A DNA stretch of 61,203 bases from Micromonospora rosaria (GCF_001567585.1 NZ_LRQV01000028.1:1-61203); one strand, 5' to 3'; positions 52,700 to 60,901 are shown, counted from the stretch's first letter. Translations and numbers: made by a program. The notes: generated by a model not told the origin, from the sequence alone.

Positions 52700-53647
52700 T
52701 CAGTGGGCCGCGGCCCGGTGCTCGGCGAGGACGTCGGCGCCGAAGTCGCTGGCCGGGCGGCGCAGGACGGTGTGCGCGTGGTTGCCGTCGGGGCTGGTGT
52801 TGTCGTACTCGATCAGCAGGTCGTCACCCTGTACCCGGTAGTAGTGCCGCCGCCCGGGCGCCTCCGACCCGGCCCAGGCGAAGTGCAGCTCGCCGCCGTC
52901 GATCCGGGCGGCCTCCCGCTGCGCCAGCTCCACGGGCAGCCGGTCCAGGTAGAGCGCGACCAGGTGGGTGAGCAGGGCCCGCCCGCCCGGCGTGAGGCGG
53001 GTCGCCGGCACCCCGAGCGGTTCGATCGGGCCGGGCGCCGTCGGTCGGGTGGCGCTGACGATGTCCGCCGGGGCCTCGTCGGCGACGATCGCGGCGGCCC
53101 GTCCGGCCGGGCCCATCGTCTCCAGCAGGGTGCGGGCCAGGTCCTCCTCGGGGCCCAGAGGACGCAGCACCGTTCGGCCGCCGTGCCGGACCGTGGCCGG
53201 GTTCGCGCCGAGGAAGATCGGGGCGGGGGAGACCTGGTCGTCCACCACGGTCATGCTCACCGACAGGTGGTGCCCCTCGAACCGCCAGGCCCAGCGGTCG
53301 TCGCGCGCGGGGTCACCGAAGACGGCCACCCAGTAGTCGCCGCTGTGCCGGCCGCGTCGCCAGCCCTCCGCCCGGTCCAGCACCTCCTCCAGCGCGACGA
53401 CCGCCATCGCCTGGGCGTACGCGGCCGGGCTCAGCGCGGTGGCCAGCAACCGGTGGGCGGCCTTGCGCCCGGCCGGGTCCAGGTCGGCCAGGCAGACCCC
53501 GGGCCGGGGCCGGGGCCGGTACTCCAGCCAGCGTCGGGCGGCGTCGTCGGTGAAGGCGTACCGGGCGCGCTCGCCGGCGGGGCCGTCCACCGCCGCCAGC
53601 AGCGCTGTGCCGGCGGCGCGCATCTGCTCCGGTACGGGATCCTCCAC
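52700..53647 (-). CDS. DUF3500 protein
   Basis: 315 aa from GTG 53647, with TATACA (53659-53654) six nt upstream: a leaderless start, favoured over the longer frame to 53680. The core motif DYWVAVFGDPARDDRWAWRFEGHHLSVSMTV, then PIFLGANPATVRHG and HYYRVQGDDLLIEYDNTSPDGNHAHTVLR, are typical of DUF3500. The central W-R-F-EGHH and the late D-N-T-N-H clusters suggest a metal or hydrolase-like centre, as family members are of unknown function. No membrane segment or signal peptide. Convergent with the DUF2231 gene; a separate unit. Confidence 0.88.
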   Translation of the reverse strand: MEDPVPEQMRAAGTALLAAVDGPAGERARYAFTDDAARRWLEYRPRPRPGVCLADLDPAGRKAAHRLLATALSPAAYAQAMAVVALEEVLDRAEGWRRGRHSGDYWVAVFGDPARDDRWAWRFEGHHLSVSMTVVDDQVSPAPIFLGANPATVRHGGRTVLRPLGPEEDLARTLLETMGPAGRAAAIVADEAPADIVSATRPTAPGPIEPLGVPATRLTPGGRALLTHLVALYLDRLPVELAQREAARIDGGELHFAWAGSEAPGRRHYYRVQGDDLLIEYDNTSPDGNHAHTVLRRPASDFGADVLAEHRAAAH

Positions 53648-53752
53648 GCACTCTGTATACCGGAGACCGGCCCCGTCCACCGGCGACCGCCGCGCGGACC
53701 GGCCGGGGCACGGGCGCGCGGACCGGGTGCGGCGCGACCCGCCGGGCGGCGG

Positions 53753-54145
53753 TCAGCCGGCGCGGAGCAGGGCGAGCATCTCCGGCAGGTCGAAGAAGCG
53801 GGCGGTGTCGACGGCGGACGGGTCGCCGTGCTCCGGGTCCGCGCCGGCGGCCAGCAGGGCCCGCACCGCCTCGGCGTCGCGCCGGAAGACCGCGGCGGCC
53901 AGCGCGCTCTGCCCCCGGTCGTTGATTCGGCGCGGGTCCGCGCCGCGGGCCAGCAGCGCCGCGACAGTGTCCGGACGGGCGTGGTACGCCGCCAGGATCA
54001 GCAGCGTGTCGCCCTTGTCGTTGGTCAGGTCGACGGGCAGGCCGGCATCGATCTGCCCGGCCAGTTCACCGGTGCTGCCGGCGCGGGCCAGGTCGAACAT
54101 CCGGTGGGCGAAGGCCAGCGCCTCAGTGTCGAGTTCGTCGCTCAC
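53753..54145 (-). CDS. small ankyrin-repeat protein
   Basis: 130 aa from GTG 54145; TAGCCT (54157-54152) lies 6 nt upstream, again a leaderless layout. Three ankyrin repeats: about 20-55, 44-77 (NDKGDTLLILAAYHARPDTVAALLARGADP) and 78-108 (NDRGQSALAAAVFRRDAEAVRALLAAGADP). Such proteins mediate protein contacts; partner not evident. The gene is divergent from the cupin gene across 51 bp, so the promoters overlap. DUF3500 gene lies downstream on the same strand after a 105-bp gap. Confidence 0.9.
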   Translation of the reverse strand: MSDELDTEALAFAHRMFDLARAGSTGELAGQIDAGLPVDLTNDKGDTLLILAAYHARPDTVAALLARGADPRRINDRGQSALAAAVFRRDAEAVRALLAAGADPEHGDPSAVDTARFFDLPEMLALLRAG

Positions 54146-54196
54146 CGACCCAGGCTAGTCCCCTGGTACGGTCCCAGCCCGGAAGCCGGGAGGATC

Positions 54197-54577
54197 ATGG
54201 ACGAGACGGTGTACGTCGGCAACGCCGGAGTGGACGGCGCGACGAACGGCGGCTGGTTGCTCGGCCACTTCATGCCCGCCGGTGAGGTGCGACACAGCGC
54301 CGACGTCGAGGTGAAGTGGGGCGTGCACCGGGCCGGCGAGTCCCGGGAACGCTGGGCGACGGGGGAGCGGCGTACCACGCTGCTGGTGCTGGTCAGTGGA
54401 CGGTTCCGGGTGGAGTTGCCGGACCGGACGGTGCTGCTCGCCGCCGCCGGCGACTACGTCGTCTGGGGCCGTGGGGTGGACCACACCTGGTACGCGGAAC
54501 GGGAGTCGGTGCTGCTCACCGTGCGCTGGCCGTCGGTGCCCGGGTACCGGGTGGGGCCGCCGGTCGTCCGGGCCTGA
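54197..54577 (+). CDS. small cupin-like protein
   Basis: 126 aa, ATG with GGGAGGA at 54188-54194. Beta-rich: EVKWGVHRAGESRERWATGERRTTLLVLVSGRFRVELPDRTVLLAAAGDYVVWGRGVDHTWYAERESVLLTV has the G-x-F and PGDYV/H pattern of a RmlC-like cupin. Of the usual metal ligands, only His42 and His104 are candidates, so metal binding is uncertain. Actinobacterial relatives are sometimes annotated as signal peptidase I, which is not supported by this sequence. An imperfect GC-rich hairpin (54611-54658) follows. Function unknown. Confidence 0.75.
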   Translation: MDETVYVGNAGVDGATNGGWLLGHFMPAGEVRHSADVEVKWGVHRAGESRERWATGERRTTLLVLVSGRFRVELPDRTVLLAAAGDYVVWGRGVDHTWYAERESVLLTVRWPSVPGYRVGPPVVRA

Positions 54578-54610
54578 CCAGGGCCCCGGCGGGCCCGTGA
54601 CCGGTGCGCC

Positions 54611-54658
54611 GGGGCGGCGGCGCGGCCCGGGGCGGGCTCCGGGGCCGCCGCGCCGCCC
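54611..54658 (+). terminator. GC-rich hairpin after cupin gene
   Basis: Arms 54611-54628 and 54641-54658 are largely complementary, loop 12 nt; no T-run. It is followed by an unusually AT-rich patch holding the next gene's promoter. Confidence 0.45.
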
Positions 54659-54697
54659 GTCGTGTCGACTGGACAGTCGTCCCGGCATGTGGTATTC

Positions 54698-54714
54698 CCT
54701 ACTAAGTCTATAGG
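54698..54714 (+). promoter_or_regulatory. AT-rich promoter/operator of the cysteine dioxygenase gene
   Basis: CCTACTAAGTCTATAGG: CCTA and TAGG ends make a partial palindrome, and TATAGG is a possible -10. It is the most AT-rich spot in the neighbourhood. It resembles sites bound by Rrf2/CymR-type cysteine regulators in general character, but I cannot assign the regulator. Confidence 0.45.
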
Positions 54715-54767
54715 TTTTGCCCACTAAGCTGGTGCGGCAAGCACAGCTCCGCTCCGCGAGGACCGAC

Positions 54768-55229
54768 ATGATCAGCATCCGCCAGCGTGACCCCGACCTG
54801 CTCGCCATCGCCCGCCGGTACGCCGCCGCGCCGCACACCTGGCCGACACCGGTGTGCTACGACCCGGTGCAGCGGTGGTACTCCCGGCTGGCGGTCGCCG
54901 ACGACCACGAGGTGTGGGCGTTGAGCTGGCTGCCCGGTCAGGGCACCGACCTGCACGACCACGGCGGATCGTCGGGCGCCTTCCTCGTGGTCTCCGGAGT
55001 GCTCACCGAGGAGACGGTCGGCGGCGGGGTGCTGCGTCCGCACCGGCTCGCCGCCGGCGCGGGCCGGCGCTTCGGCCCCCGGCACGTCCACCTGGTGACC
55101 AACCGGGGCGACGAGCCGGCGGTGAGCGTGCACGTCTACCGCCCCGCGCTGCGCCGGATGACCCGCTACCACCTCGCCGACGGCCGGCTGCGGGTCGCGG
55201 AGGTGGCCGAGGCGGGCGTGGCGTGGTGA
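54768..55229 (+). CDS. cysteine dioxygenase
   Basis: 153 aa, ATG with GAGGA at 54756-54760. Cupin iron enzyme that oxidises cysteine to cysteine sulfinate. Iron ligands His63 and His65 in [15 protein letters not shown] and His106 or His108 in GPRHVH; Tyr125 in [10 protein letters not shown] occupies the usual conserved C-terminal Tyr region. Length fits bacterial CDO. The following rhodanese gene, 53 bp downstream, and winged-helix gene are on the same strand, suggesting a sulfur-handling unit. An AT-rich palindrome about 55 nt upstream of the start may be a cysteine-responsive operator. Confidence 0.9.
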   Translation: MISIRQRDPDLLAIARRYAAAPHTWPTPVCYDPVQRWYSRLAVADDHEVWALSWLPGQGTDLHDHGGSSGAFLVVSGVLTEETVGGGVLRPHRLAAGAGRRFGPRHVHLVTNRGDEPAVSVHVYRPALRRMTRYHLADGRLRVAEVAEAGVAW

Positions 55230-55282
55230 GCCGACCACCCGCACCCGCCGGAGCGCCCCACCCGCCGTCAGGAAAGGATCCG

Positions 55283-55777
55283 ATGATGACGCACACCGAC
55301 ACCCCTGCGGCCTCCTGTCCACCGCCACCAGGTTCCCGGGGGATCGACCAGATCCTCGCCGCCGCCCGCACCCGGCTGCGCCGGCTCGACCCCGAGCAGG
55401 CCCATCTGGCGTACCGGGGCGGGGCGGTGCTCGTCGACATCCGCCCCGCCGCCCAGCGCGCCGCGCACGGCACCGTGCCGGGCTCGCTGATCGTCGAGCG
55501 CAACGTGCTGGAGTGGCGGTTCGACCCGCGCTGCTCCGCCCGGCTGCCGAACGTGACCGACTACGACCTGGCCGTGGTGATCATCTGCCAGGAGGGCTAC
55601 ACCTCGTCCCTGGCCGCCGCCGCGCTCCAGGACCTCGGCCTGCACCGCGCCACCGACGTGGTCGGTGGCTTCGTCGCCTGGCGGATCGCCGGGCTGCCCG
55701 CCCTCGGCCCCGCCCCGGTCCACCGCTCCCCGTCTGTCGCGTCGCCGGTGACCGCCGGTCCGGCGTTCCGCCGCTGA
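55283..55777 (+). CDS. rhodanese-like sulfurtransferase
   Basis: 164 aa from ATG 55283 (ATG 55286 in frame), with AGGAAAGGA upstream. Single rhodanese domain at about 25-145: [32 protein letters not shown], and active loop [19 protein letters not shown] with catalytic Cys102. Members move sulfane sulfur between acceptors. Pairing with cysteine dioxygenase is seen in several actinobacteria and fits persulfide or cysteine catabolism. The N- and C-terminal ends are unconserved low-complexity tails. A winged-helix regulator follows after 53 bp. Confidence 0.9.
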   Translation: MMTHTDTPAASCPPPPGSRGIDQILAAARTRLRRLDPEQAHLAYRGGAVLVDIRPAAQRAAHGTVPGSLIVERNVLEWRFDPRCSARLPNVTDYDLAVVIICQEGYTSSLAAAALQDLGLHRATDVVGGFVAWRIAGLPALGPAPVHRSPSVASPVTAGPAFRR

Positions 55778-55830
55778 CCGCCACGCTTCACCGGGCGTGG
55801 CGGACGGCACCGCCATCTCCAGGAGGCTCC

Positions 55831-56421
55831 ATGTCCGTCGTCGCCATCTCGTCGCGCCCGCAGTCACCGGGCCGTCGCACCGACCGGGTCGCGGCGGTGC
55901 GGCCCCGGTCCACCTCGACGCTCACCGTCACCGTGAACCTGACACCCGGCCCGCTGAGCCCGGGGTTGGCCCGGCTCGTCGAGTTGCTGCACGAGCTGGC
56001 CGCCGCCGGGGAGGCGACGACGGGCGTGCCGGCCGCCACCGAGCCGCCGCCCGTCGCGCCGGCCCTGCCCGGCCCCCGGCCGGCGCAGGCCGGGCCGGAA
56101 CCGGCCGTCGAGCACCCCGACGCGCTGCGCATCCAGGTCGGACTGCGCACCGTGTACCAGGGCGGGCGGGAGGTCTCGCTCACCCGGATCGAGTTCGACC
56201 TGCTGCTCTTCCTCGCCGAGCACCCCCGTCGGGTCTTCACCCGGTTGCAGTTGCTGAGCAACGTCTGGGGCTACGAGCACGCCGTGGCCCGCACCGTGGA
56301 CGTGCACGTGCGCCGGCTGCGGGCGAAGCTCGGCGGGGACACCCCGTTGGTCACCACCGTGCACGGGGTCGGCTACCGCATCGCCGACGAGGCGCGGATC
56401 AGTATCGACCGTCGGATGTGA
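55831..56421 (+). CDS. winged-helix (OmpR-type) regulator without receiver domain, paralogue 1
   Basis: 196 aa, ATG with AGGAGG. Residues 95-190 are a trans_reg_C winged helix: [56 protein letters not shown] and [19 protein letters not shown]. In place of a receiver there is an N-terminal 95-residue segment with a hydrophobic [13 protein letters not shown] start and a helix [16 protein letters not shown], followed by a Pro/Ala linker. Without a phospho-acceptor it may be ligand-controlled or constitutive. It follows the rhodanese gene and has a close paralogue 310 bp downstream. Confidence 0.88.
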   Translation: MSVVAISSRPQSPGRRTDRVAAVRPRSTSTLTVTVNLTPGPLSPGLARLVELLHELAAAGEATTGVPAATEPPPVAPALPGPRPAQAGPEPAVEHPDALRIQVGLRTVYQGGREVSLTRIEFDLLLFLAEHPRRVFTRLQLLSNVWGYEHAVARTVDVHVRRLRAKLGGDTPLVTTVHGVGYRIADEARISIDRRM

Positions 56422-56731
56422 CAGTCGGCGGCACGTCGTGGGCGTTCCGGAGCCACCGGTTCCGGGGCGCCCACCCGTGTCCCGACCGGTGTCTCACCTG
56501 GTGGGCGGGGGGTTCCACGGCGTGGGGGTACCCCCCGGTCCGTTCACGTTGACGACTCTGCTGTAATCATCTGGCCTCGTACGCAGAGCGAGCAGTCGGC
56601 TCCGGTGTGTTCGTCAATTGTCACAGTCATGCAACGTAGCCGGCACTTGACCCTCGCACGGGCGCCGGGAAGCATCGATGCAGCGGCGTCCCGGGCCGTG
56701 GGGAGATAACCCGCACCAGCCAAGGAGGACC
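56422..56731. other. 310-bp gap between the two winged-helix genes
   Basis: No gene seen. It holds a 12-bp palindrome GGGGGTACCCCC (56524-56535) and TTGACG (56549-56554), a possible -35; no fitting -10 was found 16-18 nt further. The region 56600-56630 is comparatively AT-rich (TCAATTGTCACAG), a likely regulatory spot. AAGGAGG precedes the next start. Confidence 0.4.
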
Positions 56732-57340
56732 ATGTCGGTCAGCCCCGCTTCGTCGCGCGCCGGATGGCATACGTCCCAACCCGCGGTACCGGGCCGTCCC
56801 CCCGGCGGCCAGCGCCGCCCGGCCACCAGTTCGGCTCCCGTGCTCACCCTCACGTTCTCCATTCCCCTGGCCAACGAGGAGTCGCTGACCGGGCCGGCCC
56901 GTCGGCTGATCGAGGCGGCCCGGGAGCTGATGGAGCGGGGCGAGTGCACCGTCACCAGCAGCGGCGCCGCCGCCGACCGGCGGGCCGAGACGGTGCCCGC
57001 CAGCCGGTCCGGCGCCCGCCCGCTCACCCCGGCTACCCCGGCCCTGCACATCCTCGCCTCGTCCCGCTCCGTGCTGCGCGACAACGAGCCGCTGCCGCTG
57101 ACCCGGCTGGAGTTCGACCTGCTGCTGCACCTGGTCGCCCACCCCCGTCGGGTCTTCACCCGGCTGCAACTGCTCAACGCCGTCTGGGGGTACGAGCACG
57201 CCGGGGTGCGCACGGTCGACGTGCACGTGCGCCGGCTGCGCGGCAAGGTGGGCGTGGACGTGCCCCTGGTCACCACCGTCTACGGCGTCGGGTACCGGCT
57301 GGCCGACGACGCCCGGGTCACCATCGACCGCACCGGCTGA
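56732..57340 (+). CDS. winged-helix (OmpR-type) regulator without receiver domain, paralogue 2
   Basis: 202 aa, ATG with AAGGAGG. Winged helix about 105-200, nearly identical in motif layout to the gene at 55831: [50 protein letters not shown]. The N-terminal segment again has a short beta start (LTLTFSIPL) and a helix [16 protein letters not shown], so both proteins share the same non-receiver N-domain. A gene duplication is the simplest explanation. They may heterodimerise or regulate each other. Target genes are unknown; the sulfur genes upstream are candidates. Confidence 0.88.
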   Translation: MSVSPASSRAGWHTSQPAVPGRPPGGQRRPATSSAPVLTLTFSIPLANEESLTGPARRLIEAARELMERGECTVTSSGAAADRRAETVPASRSGARPLTPATPALHILASSRSVLRDNEPLPLTRLEFDLLLHLVAHPRRVFTRLQLLNAVWGYEHAGVRTVDVHVRRLRGKVGVDVPLVTTVYGVGYRLADDARVTIDRTG

Positions 57341-57469
57341 GCCCGCCGTACCGGCTGGGCCGACCGCAGCGGGCTGAGCCCGCCGCATCCCCTGGGCCGG
57401 CCGCCACAACCGACCCGGCCGCACCGACCGGCCCGCCGCACGCACGGTGTGCCGGGCACCATGGCCGTC

Positions 57470-58108
57470 ATGCGCGTACGTCCGATCTCGCCCGACCGGC
57501 TCGTCGCCGAGCTGACCGACCGGCTCGCCGACACGACAGTGCCCGGACGGCTGCGGGTGGCCGTCGACGGCGCTCCCGCCGCCGAGCCGGAGCGGCTCGC
57601 CGCCGCCCTGGTCGACCCGCTGCGGGCCCGGGGCCGCCCGGTGCTGCACGTGCGCACCGCCGACTTCCTGCGGCCCGCCTCGGTCCGGCTGGAGTTCGGC
57701 CGGACCAACCCCGACTCCTACTACGACGCCTGGACCGACGAGGCCGGGCTGCGCCGCGAGGTGCTCGACCCGGCCGGCCCGCAGGGCAGCGGCCGACTGC
57801 TGCCGGCGCTCTGGGACGCCCGGACCGACCGGGCCGCCCGCGCCGCCTACCTGGACCTGCCGCCGGGCGGGATCGTCCTGGTCAGCGGGGGACTGCTGCT
57901 CGGTGGTGGGCTCCCCTTCGACCTCGCCGTCCACCTGGAACTCTCCCCGGCCGCGCTGGCCCGACGGACCCCCGACGACCAGCGCTGGACCCTGCCCGCG
58001 TTCGACCGGTACGCCACGGAGGTCGCCCCGGCCTCCTTCGCCGACGTGGTGCTCCGCGTCGACCACCCGGACCGCCCGGCGTTGGTGGAACCGGTGAATT
58101 CCCGCTGA
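57470..58108 (+). CDS. uridine kinase-like protein with degenerate P-loop
   Basis: 212 aa from ATG 57470; ATG 57461 and GTG 57449 are in-frame alternatives. The layout follows actinobacterial uridine kinase-like P-loop proteins: RVAVDGAPAAEPERLAAALVDPLRARGRPVLHVRTADFLRPASVRLEFGRTNPDSYYDAWTD. The Walker A motif should read GxxxxGK(S/T) but here is GAPAAEPE, with no Lys or Ser/Thr, so ATP binding is unlikely. The C-terminal DLAVHLELSPAALARRT matches the family lid region. Probably non-catalytic or with another ligand. A short stand-alone gene before a stress-type promoter. Confidence 0.75.
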   Translation: MRVRPISPDRLVAELTDRLADTTVPGRLRVAVDGAPAAEPERLAAALVDPLRARGRPVLHVRTADFLRPASVRLEFGRTNPDSYYDAWTDEAGLRREVLDPAGPQGSGRLLPALWDARTDRAARAAYLDLPPGGIVLVSGGLLLGGGLPFDLAVHLELSPAALARRTPDDQRWTLPAFDRYATEVAPASFADVVLRVDHPDRPALVEPVNSR

Positions 58109-58112
58109 CCCT

Positions 58113-58139
58113 GGTTTGGCGGCCCGACCGGCTGGGTAC
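58113..58139 (+). promoter_or_regulatory. SigB/SigF-type promoter of the TraR/DksA-like gene
   Basis: GGTTT (58113-58117), 16-nt spacer, GGGTAC (58134-58139). Leader of about 105 nt before ATG 58252; the start is just after the kinase-like gene's stop. Confidence 0.7.
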
Positions 58140-58251
58140 TCGGCCGGCTCACCGGGGCTGTTGATCACGTCAGCACCGGACACGGACCGCAGCCGGGGAC
58201 CAACAACCCGGCCGCCCGGGAGCGCCCGGCGCGTACGAAAGGCAGGCAGCG

Positions 58252-58650
58252 ATGCTCGTCCACGACACCGTTGGCACGGCCCGGCCCGAGGCCGAGGTCG
58301 ACCAGATCCGGCTCGCCCTCAAGGCCCGCTACGACGAGCTGTCCGCGGAGTACGAGCAGGCGGTGCAGCAGAGCCAGGTGCTGCGGCTGGTCGAGGTCGG
58401 CGACACCGCCGGCGACGACCAGGCCGACAGCGGTACCAAGACGGCCGAACGGGACACCGCGCAGTCGCTGCTGCGCACCATCCTGGACCGGCGGGCCCAG
58501 TTCGAGCACGCGCTGGCCCGCCTCGACGAGGGCACCTACGGGTTCTGCGAGGGCTGCACCGTGCCGATCCCGGTGGAGCGGCTGGAGATCTTCCCCTCCG
58601 CCACGTCCTGTGTGACCTGCAAGCAGACCCGGGAGCGGCGGGCCGCCTGA
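58252..58650 (+). CDS. TraR/DksA-type zinc-finger protein
   Basis: 132 aa. N-terminal coiled coil (about 15-95) rich in Glu, Gln and Arg, then a C4 zinc finger: Cys99, Cys102, Cys120 and Cys123 (CxxC-x17-CxxC), GFCEGCTVPIPVERLEIFPSATSCVTCK, as in DksA/TraR. These bind the RNA polymerase secondary channel and alter promoter choice in stringent or stress responses. The upstream SigB/SigF-type promoter fits. It is followed after 47 bp by the DUF72 gene, so both are probably co-transcribed. Actinobacterial relatives are not well studied. Confidence 0.9.
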   Translation: MLVHDTVGTARPEAEVDQIRLALKARYDELSAEYEQAVQQSQVLRLVEVGDTAGDDQADSGTKTAERDTAQSLLRTILDRRAQFEHALARLDEGTYGFCEGCTVPIPVERLEIFPSATSCVTCKQTRERRAA

Positions 58651-58697
58651 GCCCCGCCCCGGACACCGGCCGGCCGGGACGTGGTGGACCCCTCGAC

Positions 58698-59570
58698 ATG
58701 GGCGAGATCAAGGTGGGCACCGCGTCCTGGACCGACCGGACGTTGCTGGAGTCCGGCTGGTACCCGGCCACCGCCGACACCCCGGAGAAGCGGCTGGCCT
58801 GGTACGCCCGACGGTTCCCGATCGTCGAGGTGGACGCCACCTACTACGCGCCGCCCGCCGAGCGGACCGCCCGGCTGTGGGTGGCACGGACCCCGGCGCA
58901 CTTCACCTTCAACATCAAGGCGTTCAGCCTGCTGACCGGGCACCCGACCCGGGTCGGCGCGCTCTACAAGGACCTGCGCCCCGAGACGGACAAACGCCAC
59001 CTCTACCCCGACGACCTGCCCCGGCAGGCGTACGAGGAGGTCTGGACGCGGTTCCTGTCCGCGCTGGACCCGCTGGTGGCGGCGGGCCGGCTGGGCGCGC
59101 TGCTGTTCCAGTTCCCGCCCTGGTTCACCCTCCGGCGGGACAACAAGCAGTACCTGCTGGAGGTGGCCGCCCGGTGCCGGCCGCTGCGACCGGCCGTCGA
59201 GTTCCGGCACGCCTCCTGGTTCGCCGGGGACAACCAGCAGGAGACGCTGGACTTCCTGCGCGGACACGACCTGCCCTACGTCTGTGTGGACATGCCGCAG
59301 GGGCACCGCTCGTCGGTGCCGCCGGTGCTGGCCGCCACCGCCGACCTGGCGATGGTCCGCTTCCACGGGCACAGCGACCGGTGGACCAGCCGGGACATCC
59401 ACGAGAAGTTCGGCTACCGGTACCGCGACCGGGAACTGCGCCAGTGGGCCCCGAGGCTGCGCGAGCTGGCCGACTCCGCCGCGCAGACCCACGTCCTGTT
59501 CAACAACTGCCTCCGGGACTACGCCCAGCGCAACGGTGAGTACCTGCAGGGCCTGCTCGGCGACGGCTGA
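58698..59570 (+). CDS. DUF72 protein
   Basis: 290 aa. ATG 58698 chosen to match the usual KVGTASWTD start. TIM-barrel DUF72 fold: GWYPATADTPEKRLAWYARRFPIVEVDATYYAPP, FTFNIKAF, LLFQFPPWF, AVEFRHASWF and VHFNN-type end (THVLFNNCLRDYAQRNG). The family is widespread and unassigned; an endonuclease-like activity has been suggested for some. Convergent with the DUF1990 gene, 6 bp apart. Shares the stress-type promoter of the zinc-finger gene by read-through, if no separate promoter exists. Confidence 0.9.
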   Translation: MGEIKVGTASWTDRTLLESGWYPATADTPEKRLAWYARRFPIVEVDATYYAPPAERTARLWVARTPAHFTFNIKAFSLLTGHPTRVGALYKDLRPETDKRHLYPDDLPRQAYEEVWTRFLSALDPLVAAGRLGALLFQFPPWFTLRRDNKQYLLEVAARCRPLRPAVEFRHASWFAGDNQQETLDFLRGHDLPYVCVDMPQGHRSSVPPVLAATADLAMVRFHGHSDRWTSRDIHEKFGYRYRDRELRQWAPRLRELADSAAQTHVLFNNCLRDYAQRNGEYLQGLLGDG

Positions 59571-59576
59571 GCGCCG

Positions 59577-60140
59577 TCACCGCCGGGCGCGCGCGTCCCC
59601 GCCGCCCGCCAGCCGGCGCAGGGCCCGCAGGTACCGGTCGGTGACGTACTCCTGCACCAGGTGGGTCACCGGACCCCCGGCACGGGCCAGCGCCGTGGCC
59701 GGCCGGGAGAACGCCCGGATCCGGACCCGGACGTCCCCGCCCCGGGTCAGCCGGACGGTGAACAACTCCTCGCCCTGCTCCGGGTGGCCGGGCAGGGTCC
59801 CGTACGCGAAACCCCGCTGGTCCGGCGCGTCAACCACGTATACCACCCGGCAGGGGACGGTGAGGCGCAGCGGCGCCCGACCGACGTGCAGGAGCACCAC
59901 CGCGCCGGCGACCGCCCGCCGCCCGGTGGCGGTCACCGCCAGCCCGGCGCCCCGGTGCATCCGCCAGCCCAGCAGGCCGTCCGCCGCCCGGACGAACGCC
60001 TCCCGGCCGGTGCCGACCGGGACGTCCCGGTGCACGTGCCGGTAACCGGCGGGCAGCACCCGGTCCCGGGTGGCCCCGACCTCCGGGTGGGTGAAGCCCG
60101 CCGCCGGCTTCGCCGTCGACTCGCCCGTGGGGTGCCGCAT
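59577..60140 (-). CDS. DUF1990 protein
   Basis: 187 aa from ATG 60140; TACCGT (60152-60147) is 6 nt upstream, a leaderless layout. Signature FTHPEVGATRDRVLPAGYRHVHRDVPVGTGREAF, then CRVVYVVDAPDQRGFAYGTLPGHPEQGEELF, matches DUF1990, a START-like/SRPBCC-like fold with unknown ligand. Arg/Ala-rich C-terminus. Cytosolic. The upstream space (60141-60285) holds a 10-bp-arm palindrome at 60187-60209. No neighbours point to a pathway. Confidence 0.87.
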   Translation of the reverse strand: MRHPTGESTAKPAAGFTHPEVGATRDRVLPAGYRHVHRDVPVGTGREAFVRAADGLLGWRMHRGAGLAVTATGRRAVAGAVVLLHVGRAPLRLTVPCRVVYVVDAPDQRGFAYGTLPGHPEQGEELFTVRLTRGGDVRVRIRAFSRPATALARAGGPVTHLVQEYVTDRYLRALRRLAGGGDARARR

Positions 60141-60186
60141 CCGTCCACGGTAGTCCGACCACCGTCCTCGGCACGGTTCACCCGTA

Positions 60187-60209
60187 CCGGGTGAGGTGGC
60201 CTCACCCGG
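60187..60209. promoter_or_regulatory. perfect 23-bp palindrome between divergent genes
   Basis: CCGGGTGAGG (60187-60196), TGG, CCTCACCCGG (60200-60209). Ten-base arms and 3-nt loop, in the gap between the DUF1990 start and the small ORF/DUF2267 region. Operator or hairpin. Confidence 0.45.
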
Positions 60210-60285
60210 TCGCCGCCGACGATGACGGTGTCCGGGGTCCGCCGCGCCTGGCGGGGCCGTGAACGCCGACCGGAGGTGTCGCCAG

Positions 60286-60480
60286 ATGACGGTTCGGGAC
60301 GTACCGGAGCGCCGGCGGGACCGGGTGCTGCACGTCGTCGGGGCGACCCGGGGAGACCGCTGCGTGGCCCGCCCCGGGCCGATCAACCCGGCCCGGCAGT
60401 GGCGCGGCCCCGCCGGTCCGCCGCGCCGCGCCGACGACCGACGGTGGACGACGGAGCTACGGGGGTGGAGAGATGGCTGA
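60286..60480 (+). CDS. possible small protein coupled to the DUF2267 gene
   Basis: 64 aa, ATG with GGAGG at 60271-60275 (10 nt). Very Arg-rich; ends 8 nt inside the DUF2267 gene. No homology recognised. It may be a translated leader, or a chance frame in GC-rich DNA; composition is more biased to Arg and Pro than in the sure genes. Confidence 0.3.
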   Translation: MTVRDVPERRRDRVLHVVGATRGDRCVARPGPINPARQWRGPAGPPRRADDRRWTTELRGWRDG

Positions 60481-60901
60481 GCAGATGCTGTCCGCGTTCG
60501 AGTCCTCGCTGGACAAGACGAACCTGATCCTCAAGGAGATCGAGCAGGCGTACGGCTGGCCGAAGGAGCAGCGCAACCAGTCGTACGCGGCGCTGCGGAC
60601 CGTCCTGCACCTGCTGCGGGACCGGCTGCCGGTGCAGGAGAGCGCCGAGTTCGCCGCGCAGTTGCCGGTGCTGGTGCGGGGCATCTACTTCGACGGGTGG
60701 CGCCCCTCCGACGTGCCGGTCAAGCTCAACCGGGACGACTTCCTGTACGAGGTGCGCCAGGGCTTCCCGTACGACGTGCAGGGCGGCGTCGAGCGGGTCG
60801 TCCAGGTGGTGCTGGACGCCCTCCAGCGGCACGTCACCCAGGGGGAGTGGGAGGACGTCAAGTCCACCATGCCACAGGACCTGAGCCGGCTGATGCGCTG
60901 A
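60473..60901 (+). CDS. DUF2267 protein
   Basis: 142 aa, ATG with GGGGTGGAGAG upstream. All-helical DUF2267: TNLILKEIEQAYGWPKEQRNQSYAALRTVLHLLRDRLPVQESAEFAAQLPVLVRGIYFDGWRPS is the family's first half and VERVVQVVLDALQRHVTQGEWEDVKSTMPQDLSRL the second. Family members are small cytosolic proteins, function unknown, frequent in actinobacteria and cyanobacteria and often stress-linked. A perfect-arm hairpin (60920-60955) follows. Confidence 0.92.
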   Translation: MAEQMLSAFESSLDKTNLILKEIEQAYGWPKEQRNQSYAALRTVLHLLRDRLPVQESAEFAAQLPVLVRGIYFDGWRPSDVPVKLNRDDFLYEVRQGFPYDVQGGVERVVQVVLDALQRHVTQGEWEDVKSTMPQDLSRLMR

